From Clostridiales bacterium Firm_18 (lineage in GTDB: Bacteria; Bacillota; Clostridia; Monoglobales; Firm-18), in contig LVAX01000106.1 of assembly GCA_001604215.1 (NCBI GenBank), forward strand, positions 1-64,000: a stretch of 64,000 nt of DNA, in the 5' to 3' direction. The position numbers and the translations under genes are program-made. Below the pieces are notes generated by a model, which was not told where the DNA came from, did not search any database, and worked only from the letters and a program-made list of their open reading frames with translations. Every line of letters begins with the position of its first letter. Position 1 is the stretch's first letter. This document shows positions 19,307 through 28,076 of the stretch, one piece after another.

Positions 19307-20074
19307 ATGCAAATAACAAGGGGTATAAAATTATTGTTTTTAGTTTCAATGGTTTCGATTGTTGCATCAATGTTCGTAGGATGTGCGGGCAATACGTCCG
19401 AACTTGTAATGGGCACAAATGCCGAATTTCCGCCTTTTGAGTATATAGGTGACGACGGGCAGCCTGACGGTTTTGATGTGGCACTTGTAAAGGAAATTGC
19501 CAGAAGGATGAACGTTGGTGTAAAAATAGAAAACATGGAATTTAAATCACTTATAGGTTCGCTGGCAAACGGAAAAATTGATTTAATTGCCGCCGGCATG
19601 ACGGTAACGGAAGAACGCAAAAAAGAAGTTGACTTTTCAAAGACATACTTTACCGCAAATCAAATGATAATTATCCCCGTGGGTTCCGAAATAAATAGCG
19701 CTCTTGACCTTAAAGGTATGGTTGTTGGAGTTCAGGAGGGTACAACGGGAGATATTATAGTCAGTGAAGAGGATGTTGATGAAAAAGAATATGACGTTAA
19801 AGAAGTTAAAAGGTATAAAAAGGGTATAGATGCCGTTATGGATTTAATAAACGGCAGAGTTGAAGCGGTTGTTATCGATTCAAACCCCGCAGCCGAGTAT
19901 GTAAAATCAAACGAGGGCAAAATCGTTGCAATCGAAAGCGGAATGGAACCGGAAGAATATGCGATAGCCGTAAAAAAAGGCAATACCAAGCTGCTTGAAA
20001 AGATTGATAAGGCTTTAACGGAAATCAAACAAGACGGAACATACGATAAGCTAATTAAGCAGTACATTCAATAA
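19307..20074 (+). CDS. Amino acid ABC transporter substrate-binding lipoprotein
   Basis: Lipobox-like 'SMFVGC', 'GTNAEFPPFEYIGDDGQPDGFDVALVKEIARRM' SBP family 3. Confidence 0.93.
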   Translation: MQITRGIKLLFLVSMVSIVASMFVGCAGNTSELVMGTNAEFPPFEYIGDDGQPDGFDVALVKEIARRMNVGVKIENMEFKSLIGSLANGKIDLIAAGMTVTEERKKEVDFSKTYFTANQMIIIPVGSEINSALDLKGMVVGVQEGTTGDIIVSEEDVDEKEYDVKEVKRYKKGIDAVMDLINGRVEAVVIDSNPAAEYVKSNEGKIVAIESGMEPEEYAIAVKKGNTKLLEKIDKALTEIKQDGTYDKLIKQYIQ

Positions 20075-20094
20075 ATCCGATAAAATCTGTTCTG

Positions 20095-20122
20095 ATGCGA
20101 CGGCAATTTATTGCCGCCGCAT
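20095..20122 (+). other. Intercistronic stem-loop between SBP and permease genes
   Basis: ATGCG-a-CGGCAATttATTGCCG-c-CGCAT, no T-run. Confidence 0.55.
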
Positions 20123-20160
20123 TTCTATGATAAGAAAATAAAATGTAAGGAGGCTCCTTT

Positions 20161-20856
20161 TTGAACAGCCTTTTTATCAGAGTATACGAAATTTTAGTTG
20201 GGGGTAATCGGTACAAACTTTTGCTGAGCGGGCTCGGGGTTACTTTGCAGGTAACGGTATTTTCAGCTTTCTTTGGTGTTGTTTTAGGGCTTTTACTGGC
20301 TGTAATGAAGCTCGGCGACAAATCAAAGGGAATACTTAGAATTCCTTATATTATATCAAGTGCTTACATTGATGTAATAAGAGGAACCCCGTCCGTGGTT
20401 CAGTTGCTTATTATATATCATATTGTTTTTGGGGGAATTAAAAATGTTCCCCCCGTGATTATAGCCATAATTGCTTTTGCGATAAACAGCAGTGCTTATG
20501 TGGCCGAAATATTTCGGGGAGGCATTCTTGCGGTGGATATAGGGCAGACGGAGGCGGGCATAAGCCTTGGGCTGTCCAAGGTCCAGACTATGCGGTATGT
20601 GGTTGTTCCGCAGGCGCTTAAAAATGCTTTTCCCGCGCTTGCCAACGAGTTTATAGTCCTTATGAAGGAAACGGCTATAGTCGGATATATCGCGCTGCAG
20701 GATTTGACAAAAGCGGGCGACTTTATTATCAGCAGAACATATAATGCGTTTATACCTCTTTTCACGGTGGCTTTGGTTTATTTCGTCATTATAAAGTTTC
20801 TTACCAAGCTGTTTAACATGTTTGAAGGGAGGCTTCGCAAAAGTGATATACGTTGA
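20161..20856 (+). CDS. Amino acid ABC transporter permease
   Basis: '[20 protein letters not shown]', '[18 protein letters not shown]', '[24 protein letters not shown]'; TTG start. Confidence 0.92.
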   Translation: MNSLFIRVYEILVGGNRYKLLLSGLGVTLQVTVFSAFFGVVLGLLLAVMKLGDKSKGILRIPYIISSAYIDVIRGTPSVVQLLIIYHIVFGGIKNVPPVIIAIIAFAINSSAYVAEIFRGGILAVDIGQTEAGISLGLSKVQTMRYVVVPQALKNAFPALANEFIVLMKETAIVGYIALQDLTKAGDFIISRTYNAFIPLFTVALVYFVIIKFLTKLFNMFEGRLRKSDIR

Positions 20857-21565
20857 TTCTTTAAGAAAAGATTTTGGTAATATTAAGGTACTAAAGGGAA
20901 TTACAGAAAAAATTACAAAAGGAGAGGTTGTTGCAATAATAGGCCCGTCGGGCTCGGGAAAAAGCACTTTCCTTCGCTGCCTGAACCTGCTTGAGCAGCC
21001 GACCTCGGGGACCATAACGGTGGACGGAGAGGTAATAACGCAAAAGGGCTTTAATGTAAATGCTTTAAGGCAAAAAATGGGTATGGTTTTTCAGCATTTT
21101 AATTTATTTCCTCACCTTACCGTGACTGAGAATATTTTATTGGCGCCGATAAAGCTTAAAAAGCTTACCGCGGATGAAGCCGAAAAAATTGCCTTAAATT
21201 TGCTTAAAAGAGTCGGTTTGACCGAAAAAGCCAATTCATATCCCGCACAGCTTTCGGGCGGTCAGAAGCAAAGAATAGCAATAGCGCGGGCTCTTGCCAT
21301 GTCACCGAAGATTATGCTTTTTGATGAGCCGACAAGCGCGCTTGACCCTGAAATGGTGGGTGAAGTTTTGGATGTAATGAAAGGTCTTGCCGCCGACGGG
21401 ATGACTATGGTGGTTGTTACGCATGAAATGGGCTTTGCGCGTGAGGCGGCGGATCGTGTTATTTTTATGGACGATGGGATAATTGCGGAAAAAGGCACTC
21501 CTTCACAAATCTTTCAAAACCCGCAGAATCCCAGGACACAAAGCTTTTTAAGCAAGGTGCTATAG
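20843..21565 (+). CDS. Amino acid ABC transporter ATP-binding protein
   Basis: '[22 protein letters not shown]', '[17 protein letters not shown]', '[12 protein letters not shown]'; GTG start at 20843 preferred (RBS gggagg). Confidence 0.93.
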   Translation: MIYVDSLRKDFGNIKVLKGITEKITKGEVVAIIGPSGSGKSTFLRCLNLLEQPTSGTITVDGEVITQKGFNVNALRQKMGMVFQHFNLFPHLTVTENILLAPIKLKKLTADEAEKIALNLLKRVGLTEKANSYPAQLSGGQKQRIAIARALAMSPKIMLFDEPTSALDPEMVGEVLDVMKGLAADGMTMVVVTHEMGFAREAADRVIFMDDGIIAEKGTPSQIFQNPQNPRTQSFLSKVL

Positions 21566-21619
21566 TATAAGTAACGAAAAAATCCTCGCTTGCATATTAT
21601 AAAAGCGAGGTGGTAAATA

Positions 21620-21961
21620 ATGCCTAATATATTTTTGTCGGCGGCTGTTTGTTTTTTCGCTTTGTTCGGAATAATTCAAATGTTTAAGTGTATTATAAAC
21701 GAAATACTAAAATGCCGCAACGATTTTTTTATTGTAATTTCCGTTAAAAACCAGCAGGATTGTATTGAGGATATAATACGGACAACGGTGTGGAAAAGCT
21801 TAAACGGTTTTCGGGGGAAGGATCTTCCGCAAATATATGTCGTTGACTATGGTTCTACCGACAATACGCCCGAAATTTTAAGGCGAATATGCAGGGACTA
21901 TGAATTTATAAAGGTGTTTACCCGCGAAGAATACATAAGCCTCATGGAGAAGATAAAATGA
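21620..21961 (+). CDS. Short glycosyltransferase-2-like hypothetical protein
   Basis: N-terminal TM; 'DLPQIYVVDYGSTDNTPEILRRI'; 4-nt overlap with recD2. Confidence 0.55.
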   Translation: MPNIFLSAAVCFFALFGIIQMFKCIINEILKCRNDFFIVISVKNQQDCIEDIIRTTVWKSLNGFRGKDLPQIYVVDYGSTDNTPEILRRICRDYEFIKVFTREEYISLMEKIK

Positions 21962-24177
21962 GAGATAAAGGCGAATATAGCAAGGAAATATTGGAAGGCA
22001 TAGTGGAGGAGGTTGTTTATTACAACCATGAAAACTGCTATGCTGTTTGCTATGTTCAAACGGAATCGGAATATATTGCGGTTGTGGGCTATATGCCGTG
22101 CATATCCGAGGGAGAGAGAATAAAGGTTACCGGAAGCCGCTACTGCCACGCCGAGTACGGGCAGCAGTTCAAAGCCGAGTATTTTGAAAAGAGTATGCCC
22201 AAACAAAAGGACGATATATTAAAATATCTTGCGTCCGGCATAATTAAAGGCGTGCGTCAGACAACCGCAGAAAAAATTGTTGATAAATTCGGTGAAAAAG
22301 CACTTGACGTAATTGCGACAAGCCCTGAAAAATTAGCCCAAATCAGCGGCATTTCGGAAAAAAGGGCAATTGAAATCGGCAAGTCATACGCCGAGCAGCT
22401 CGGTGTGCGGGACATTGTAATGTTCTTGCAAAGATACGGTGTTTCACCGAATTACGCGGTTAAGGTGTACCGGCATTTTAAAGGCGCATCCGTTGAGGTT
22501 GTTAAAAGCAATCCCTATATTTTAGCCCGGGAAGTATACGGGATAGGGTTTAAGACTGCGGACCGGATTGCCATGAATATGGGATTTGCCAACAACTCCC
22601 CTTTGCGGATAGAAGCCGCAGCCGGTTATATGCTTTGGGAAGGTGCCCTTTGCGGGCATACCTTTTTACCGCGCAAGCAGCTTATCGACAGTGTTTGCCG
22701 TCTTATACAGGTTGACAGGGTAGAGTGTGATACGGTTATAACTTCAATGCTGATGTCGGACAAGCTTATGCACGAAATGCTGCCTGATGATATGCAAGCG
22801 ATATTCCAGCCTGCGCTTCATTTTGCGGAAACACAGTCGGCAATCCGGCTTAGGAATATAGCCGCACAAAGCTTTGAAGCGGAATATAATATTGTCGAGG
22901 ACGTTATTAAAAGGATAGAGAAAGACAACAATGTAACACTTGCGGACAAGCAAAAGGAAGCGGTTTATGCATCGGTGAAATATGGCGCAACGATTATAAC
23001 GGGAGGCCCGGGCACGGGAAAAACTACGATAATCAAAGCAATAATAAGAGTTATGGAAAACCTCGGAAAAGAAATTGCGCTTGCCGCGCCTACCGGCAGG
23101 GCGGCCAAAAGATTGGAGGAAATGTGCGGGAGAGAAGCAAAAACACTGCACCGTCTTTTGGAATCCGGTTTTCAGGAGGAAGAGGAAGGAATGACCTTTA
23201 ACCGCAACGAACAGAATCCTCTTGATTGCGACGTGCTTATTGTAGATGAAATGAGCATGGTTGATATTCTTTTGTTTTATTCGCTGCTAAAGGCGGTTAA
23301 AAGCGGGACAAGGCTGATAATGGTAGGCGACAGCGACCAGCTGCCGTCGGTGGGCCCGGGTGATGTTTTAAGGAATATAATATCATCGAAGGCGGTTCAT
23401 ACCGTTGCACTCAGCGAGATTTTCCGTCAGGCACAGGAAAGCATGATTGTAGTTAATGCACATAGGATTAACAGCGGAAAACGGCCTTTGTTAAACCAAA
23501 ACGGAAGCGATTTTTTCATGGTAAAAAGAGATTCGGGCCAGGATATTTTAAATACCGTGGTAGATCTTTGCAAAACCCGCCTGCCTAATAAATACGGGTA
23601 TAATCCTATAACCCAAATACAGGTTCTTACCCCCACCCGAAAGGGGATTGCGGGGGTTGCGGCATTAAACGAAAGTCTTCAGCAGGCTCTTAATCCAAGG
23701 CATAAATCAAAAAAAGAGATTAAGTACAAAGCAACAACCTTTCGCGAGGGCGATAAGGTTATGCAAATAAAGAACAACTATGAAATGCAATGGAACTCTT
23801 TGGGTGATGCAAGCGAAGGGATCGGCGTTTTCAACGGTGATGTGGGATATATCGAAAAAATAAACCCAGAGGAGGAGTATATAACCGTTGTCTTTGATGA
23901 CAGAAGGGTTGTTTATTCCTTTTCACAGCTTGATGAATTAGAACTTGCTTATGCGGTTACGGTCCATAAAAGCCAAGGCAGTGAGTTCGAGGCGGTTGTT
24001 ATGCCGATGTATCCGGCCCCGCCCATGCTGCTTAGCAGAAATCTTTTTTATACCGCTGTTACAAGAGCAAAAAAGTTGGTTGTTTTGGTGGGCAGGGAAA
24101 GCATAGTGGAAAAAATGGTTGAAAACGCAAGCGAATCGAAAAGATACTCCCTGCTTAAAAACAGGCTCGGAGGCTGA
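21958..24177 (+). CDS. recD2: ATP-dependent RecD2-like DNA helicase
   Basis: 'ITGGPGTGKTTIIKAII', 'ALAAPTGRAAKRLEE', 'VDEMSMVDILLFYSLL', 'AYAVTVHKSQGSEFEAVV'. Confidence 0.93.
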   Translation: MRDKGEYSKEILEGIVEEVVYYNHENCYAVCYVQTESEYIAVVGYMPCISEGERIKVTGSRYCHAEYGQQFKAEYFEKSMPKQKDDILKYLASGIIKGVRQTTAEKIVDKFGEKALDVIATSPEKLAQISGISEKRAIEIGKSYAEQLGVRDIVMFLQRYGVSPNYAVKVYRHFKGASVEVVKSNPYILAREVYGIGFKTADRIAMNMGFANNSPLRIEAAAGYMLWEGALCGHTFLPRKQLIDSVCRLIQVDRVECDTVITSMLMSDKLMHEMLPDDMQAIFQPALHFAETQSAIRLRNIAAQSFEAEYNIVEDVIKRIEKDNNVTLADKQKEAVYASVKYGATIITGGPGTGKTTIIKAIIRVMENLGKEIALAAPTGRAAKRLEEMCGREAKTLHRLLESGFQEEEEGMTFNRNEQNPLDCDVLIVDEMSMVDILLFYSLLKAVKSGTRLIMVGDSDQLPSVGPGDVLRNIISSKAVHTVALSEIFRQAQESMIVVNAHRINSGKRPLLNQNGSDFFMVKRDSGQDILNTVVDLCKTRLPNKYGYNPITQIQVLTPTRKGIAGVAALNESLQQALNPRHKSKKEIKYKATTFREGDKVMQIKNNYEMQWNSLGDASEGIGVFNGDVGYIEKINPEEEYITVVFDDRRVVYSFSQLDELELAYAVTVHKSQGSEFEAVVMPMYPAPPMLLSRNLFYTAVTRAKKLVVLVGRESIVEKMVENASESKRYSLLKNRLGG

Positions 24178-24179
24178 TT

Positions 24180-24908
24180 ATGGGTATAAAAAATATTTTA
24201 ATTAATATATTGTCGCCTCCGAGGTGTGTTTTTTGTATGAGCCCGCTGAGTATTAAAAGTACGGTTTGTGTTTGCCACGGGTGCATGGAAACGTTGCCTT
24301 ATAACAACGGAAAAAGGTGCAGGATTTGCGCTGCTCCGCTTGATATCCAATACGGTGATTTATATTGCCATTATTGTAAAAGGCATAAAAGGGCATATGC
24401 GCAGAACATATCCCGCTACATATATAAAGATAAAGCTGCCGGGGCGATAAAACATATGAAGTTCGGCAAGGGCCAGCTTTGGATTGCGGACACGTTGGGG
24501 AAATTGCTTGCCGAAACGATAAAGGAAGAATATGCCGATATATTATTCGATTTGGCCCTCTATGTTCCGATAAGCAAAAAGGGTTTGAGGGAAAGAGGCT
24601 TTAATCAATCCCAGATTATTGCTGAGGCGGTGTGCAAAGAGCTTGGTATTGAAAAACCCGGAGATGTTTTAGTAAAGATAAGCGAAACACCGAAGCAAAG
24701 CGGCCTTGAATTGGCAAAGCGCAGAAAAAATGTCAAAGGCGCATTTGAAGTAACAGATGATAATAAAATAATGGACAAAACGATTTTACTGATTGATGAT
24801 GTGCATACAACGGGAGCTACTGTCCACGAGTGTGCCAAAACGCTGAGAAAAGCCGGGGCTGCCGTTGTTTTTTGTGCAACGGTTGCATCTACCTCTCTGA
24901 ATAAATAA
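24180..24908 (+). CDS. ComF family protein (phosphoribosyltransferase-like)
   Basis: CxxC zinc motifs, 'ILLIDDVHTTGATVHECAKTLRKAGA'. Confidence 0.9.
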   Translation: MGIKNILINILSPPRCVFCMSPLSIKSTVCVCHGCMETLPYNNGKRCRICAAPLDIQYGDLYCHYCKRHKRAYAQNISRYIYKDKAAGAIKHMKFGKGQLWIADTLGKLLAETIKEEYADILFDLALYVPISKKGLRERGFNQSQIIAEAVCKELGIEKPGDVLVKISETPKQSGLELAKRRKNVKGAFEVTDDNKIMDKTILLIDDVHTTGATVHECAKTLRKAGAAVVFCATVASTSLNK

Positions 24909-24978
24909 TTTTTAAACTGCAAATAATAAGCTCGAAAGGAATAATTTCAATCCAAAAAAGAAGGGATTTGTAGATTAA

Positions 24979-25218
24979 ATGGCGAGAGGTTCAAGAAAAT
25001 CAAGACTATTAAATCCGGCTGCATATGATGCCGTGCAAAAGCTTAAATTTGAATGTGCCTCTGATTTGGGACGCACCCAGTTTGTTAAAGAAAACAACGA
25101 CCATTATAAAGGAGATCTTACCGCAAGGGAAAACGGAAGCCAGGGCGGTCCTATCGGAGGAGAAATGGTAAAAAGAATGATTGCGGCATATGAAAACAAT
25201 GCCGTCAATAAACCCTGA
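24979..25218 (+). CDS. Alpha/beta-type small acid-soluble spore protein
   Basis: 'FECASDLG...YKGDLTARENGSQGGPIGGEMVKRMI'. Confidence 0.9.
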   Translation: MARGSRKSRLLNPAAYDAVQKLKFECASDLGRTQFVKENNDHYKGDLTARENGSQGGPIGGEMVKRMIAAYENNAVNKP

Positions 25219-25702
25219 CGCCTTCAATATGAATAAGCCGCAGCTTGCGGTATGTATAACTGCAAAGCGGCCTGTAATCCGTATCGAAGGTATGGGCGGC
25301 AACTAAGATGTTGCAGGTATCGCCTGCCGGTCCGACACTTACAATAACAGGGGAATGTGAAAAAGTATTTCCGTCAAAGGAAAGCTGCACTATATCCCCG
25401 GGATCGGCTTTTGAAATATCCGTTTCGCTTGCAAACGGGCCGATACCCCGGTTGCCGGTCAAAAAATTATAAAGAAATTGCACCCCCGTCCAGGATGGGC
25501 TCCGGTTATTTGCGTTTTTGTAATACCAGCCCGTGGCGGGGGTGTAGTTCATTATGCCGCTGCCGCTGTAAATTACTTGCGATGCGAAATTGGTGCAGTC
25601 CCCGCCTATAGCCGAAAAATCATAAAAGGCAGGATTTCTGCCATAAGACCACTTATGCGCATAGCTTACCGCTTTGTCTCTTTCATATTGTTTTATCCTC
25701 AT
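25205..25702 (-). CDS. Amidase domain-containing protein (Amidase_6-like)
   Basis: 'RDKAVSYAHKWSYGRNPAFYDFSAIGGDCTNFASQVIY'. Confidence 0.85.
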   Translation of the reverse strand: MRIKQYERDKAVSYAHKWSYGRNPAFYDFSAIGGDCTNFASQVIYSGSGIMNYTPATGWYYKNANNRSPSWTGVQFLYNFLTGNRGIGPFASETDISKADPGDIVQLSFDGNTFSHSPVIVSVGPAGDTCNILVAAHTFDTDYRPLCSYTYRKLRLIHIEGVRVY

Positions 25703-25843
25703 AACAATTCACCGCCTTATATCACGAAATAGTATTATTAATATAATATGCAGCATATATGAAATATTTGTTATAAAAATTAATATTATGTAACATTAAT
25801 TGCCGAAAAAAAGTATTATATTAATGTAGGAGGTTGAAAAAAT

Positions 25844-26023
25844 ATGAATAAGGTAAAAATTCCTTTTATGCCGGAACGGCCGATTCTTGCGCAAGCGTAC
25901 ATTCCTTTTCAGCAATGGCCTGAAAAGCTTTACGGTTTAGACAAGGGTCTGCAAGAGGGCACCATATTCCCCGAACTGAACCAGCCTTACACATGGTATG
26001 AATGGGAGGATTATGATGAATAG
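25844..26023 (+). CDS. cotJA: Spore coat associated protein CotJA-like (59 aa, below ORF-track cutoff)
   Basis: 'MNKVKIPFMPERPILAQAYIPFQQWPEKLYGLDKGLQEGTIFPELNQPYTWYEWEDYDE', RBS aggagg, followed by cotJB and cotJC. Confidence 0.85.
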   Translation: MNKVKIPFMPERPILAQAYIPFQQWPEKLYGLDKGLQEGTIFPELNQPYTWYEWEDYDE

Positions 26024-26306
26024 AAACAGAGAAAAGATGCTAAGAGAACTTCAAGAGCTTGATTTCAGAATGATTGATTTGCGTCTGTATCTTAATACTC
26101 ATCCTTTCGAAACAAAGGCTGTTGAGGAGTTCAATATGGCATCAAAAAAATATAATGCAATGAAAATTCATTTTGAAAAAATGTATGGTCCCATTACACT
26201 GCGCGGCGAGGACTACACAACGCCTTGGGAATGGATAGAAGGGCCGTGGCCGTGGCAGAATTACAGAAAGGGCAAAGAGGAGGTTAAAGTTAATGTGGGA
26301 ATATGA
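26013..26306 (+). CDS. cotJB: Spore coat protein CotJB-like
   Basis: 'MLRELQELDFRMIDLRLYLNTHPFETKAVEEFN'. Confidence 0.88.
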   Translation: MMNRNREKMLRELQELDFRMIDLRLYLNTHPFETKAVEEFNMASKKYNAMKIHFEKMYGPITLRGEDYTTPWEWIEGPWPWQNYRKGKEEVKVNVGI

Positions 26307-26877
26307 GAAAAAACTGCAACACCCGGTTAATATAAAAAACCCGAATCCACGATTGGCAAAGGCAATTATATCACAGTACGGCGGGCCGGACGGGGAGCTT
26401 GCGGCGTCGCTTCGGTACCTGTCGCAGCGTTTTGACATGCCGAACGACATAGCGCGTGCAACACTTAACGACATAGGGACGGAAGAGCTTGCACATTTAG
26501 AGATTATTGGAACGATAGTTCACCAGCTTACAAAGGGAATATCCACGGCAGAGATAAAAAAAGCAGGCTTCGATGATTATTTCACGGATCACGGGCTTGG
26601 GGTTTACCCGCAGTCCGCATCGGGCACACCTTTTACGGCAGCATTTATACAGGTAAAAGGAGACCCCATAGCTGATTTGAATGAGGATTTGGCCGCGGAA
26701 CAAAAGGCCCGCGCAACATATGAACATTTGATTAAACTGGCGGATGACCCTGATGTTATAGCGCCGCTGAAATTTTTGCGTGCAAGAGAAATTGTTCATT
26801 ATCAAAGATTCGGTGAAACCCTCAGATATCTTTTGGAGGATATGGGAAAGAAAAAAGTGTATTCGGCAAGCAAATAA
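26293..26877 (+). CDS. cotJC: CotJC / manganese catalase family protein
   Basis: 'MWEYEKKLQHPVNIKNPNPRLAKAIISQYGGPDGELAASLRYLSQRF', 'GTEELAHLEIIGTIVHQL'. Confidence 0.9.
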   Translation: MWEYEKKLQHPVNIKNPNPRLAKAIISQYGGPDGELAASLRYLSQRFDMPNDIARATLNDIGTEELAHLEIIGTIVHQLTKGISTAEIKKAGFDDYFTDHGLGVYPQSASGTPFTAAFIQVKGDPIADLNEDLAAEQKARATYEHLIKLADDPDVIAPLKFLRAREIVHYQRFGETLRYLLEDMGKKKVYSASK

Positions 26878-26892
26878 AAATATTTTTTTAAA

Positions 26893-26926
26893 AAACAGGC
26901 CTCTTTTATTGTGGTCTGTTTTTTTA
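26893..26926 (+). terminator. Terminator of the cotJ operon
   Basis: AAACAGGCC...GGTCTGTTT followed by Ts. Confidence 0.6.
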
Positions 26927-26989
26927 TGTTGTATGATAGTTTTTGCTATGGTATAATATCCCTAACTACTATTTATTTTAATTAAAATC

Positions 26990-27058
26990 TGCACGACGCT
27001 TGGGTGCACGGTTGATGATATTATGGAAATAGTGCCTGAGAAAAAGGAGGCGGAATAA
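26990..27058 (+). pseudogene. C-terminal remnant of an XRE-type regulator
   Basis: Frame reads CTTLGCTVDDIMEIVPEKKEAE*, like XRE C-termini (compare 'ALKCDIGDIMEIVPE' in 5152-5397); no HTH upstream. Confidence 0.5.
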
Positions 27059-27261
27059 TGGACCTATTGATTATAAGCCGCGATGATATTGCCGCCCGCT
27101 GGGAAAACGGTAAATTTACTATATTAGAAAGCTGTTGCCCACAGTAACTGAAGATATTATAATAGGTGTTTTGAAAAATCTGAATATGAAGGTTAAATCC
27201 AAGCTAATTGTGGATCTTATTATGAACGGGTATAAACAGATAAAAATATAGAAGGTGTGAA

Positions 27262-27537
27262 ATGACAACACTTGCAATTAAAATAACTTTATACGCTCCG
27301 CAATGCCACTCCCTAAAGGAAAAGCGAATGATACTACAGCGTATTATTGCAAGAGTAAAAAACAAATTTAATGTGTCTGTTGCCGAAGTTGATTTACAGG
27401 ATTTTCACCAGACAATTGTACTTGGCGTTGCCGTTGTTTCGTGCAGCCAAACTCAAGCCAAAAATGTGTTGGATGAAGTGCTTCGGTTTATTGAAAGCAT
27501 TGCGGATGCGGATATCACAAACGTAGATTTTGCGTAA
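27262..27537 (+). CDS. DUF503 (YlxP-like) family protein
   Basis: 'KITLYAPQCHSLKEKRMILQRIIARVKNKFNVSVAEVDLQDFHQTIVLGVAVVS'. Confidence 0.85.
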   Translation: MTTLAIKITLYAPQCHSLKEKRMILQRIIARVKNKFNVSVAEVDLQDFHQTIVLGVAVVSCSQTQAKNVLDEVLRFIESIADADITNVDFA

Positions 27538-27549
27538 GGAGGATTTAAA

Positions 27550-27872
27550 ATGAATGAAACATTAAGCGTAATTGCAAAACGGTATTCCTGTCGTGATTTT
27601 AAAAGTGATATGCCAGCCGATGAACTGCTTTTAGCGATTGCGGTATTTTATGCCAGAATATCACGCTGGCGGCAACATCGCTGGGGTTAGGCAGCGTTAT
27701 ATGCGGATTAACAGGCATGGCATTCGCCGGTGGAAAACGCGCGCAAGAATTCAGCAAAAGATTAGGGTTTCCGGAAGGTTATAAATTCGGCTGCTCGGTA
27801 TTACTGGGATACGCGAAAACAACAAAACCGCCCCATGAGCCGGATAAGGATAAAATTATGTTCATAGAATAA
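27550..27872 (+). pseudogene. Nitroreductase family pseudogene (internal deletion/frameshift)
   Basis: N-terminal 'MNETLSVIAKRYSCRDFKSDMPADELL' then a different frame 'NITLAATSLGLGSVICGLTGMAF...LGFPEGYKFGCSVLLGYAKTTKPPHEPDKDKIMFIE*'. Confidence 0.75.
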
Positions 27873-27982
27873 TGGGAATCAGTTCAATCATCTAAAGGAC
27901 AACAAGGAAAGAGGTTAAGGTTGCAGACGGACAAATCAATCTTCCCTATAAGAGTTTAAAATAATTTTATTAGAGAGGTTAA

Positions 27983-28016
27983 ATAACCCCACAACCGAAA
28001 ACAGTTGCGGGGTTAT
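27983..28016. terminator. Terminator-like inverted repeat
   Basis: ATAACCCCACAAC-cgaaaaca-GTTGCGGGGTTAT. Confidence 0.65.
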
Positions 28017-28076
28017 GTGTTTGTTTATGCATTATTGATATTTATGTATGAAGGAGAGTTTTCATCTTACCTTGTT

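Noticed and set aside
20356-21015. 219-aa minus-strand ORF
   Set aside because: Spans the antisense of two ABC transporter genes with clear motifs on the plus strand.
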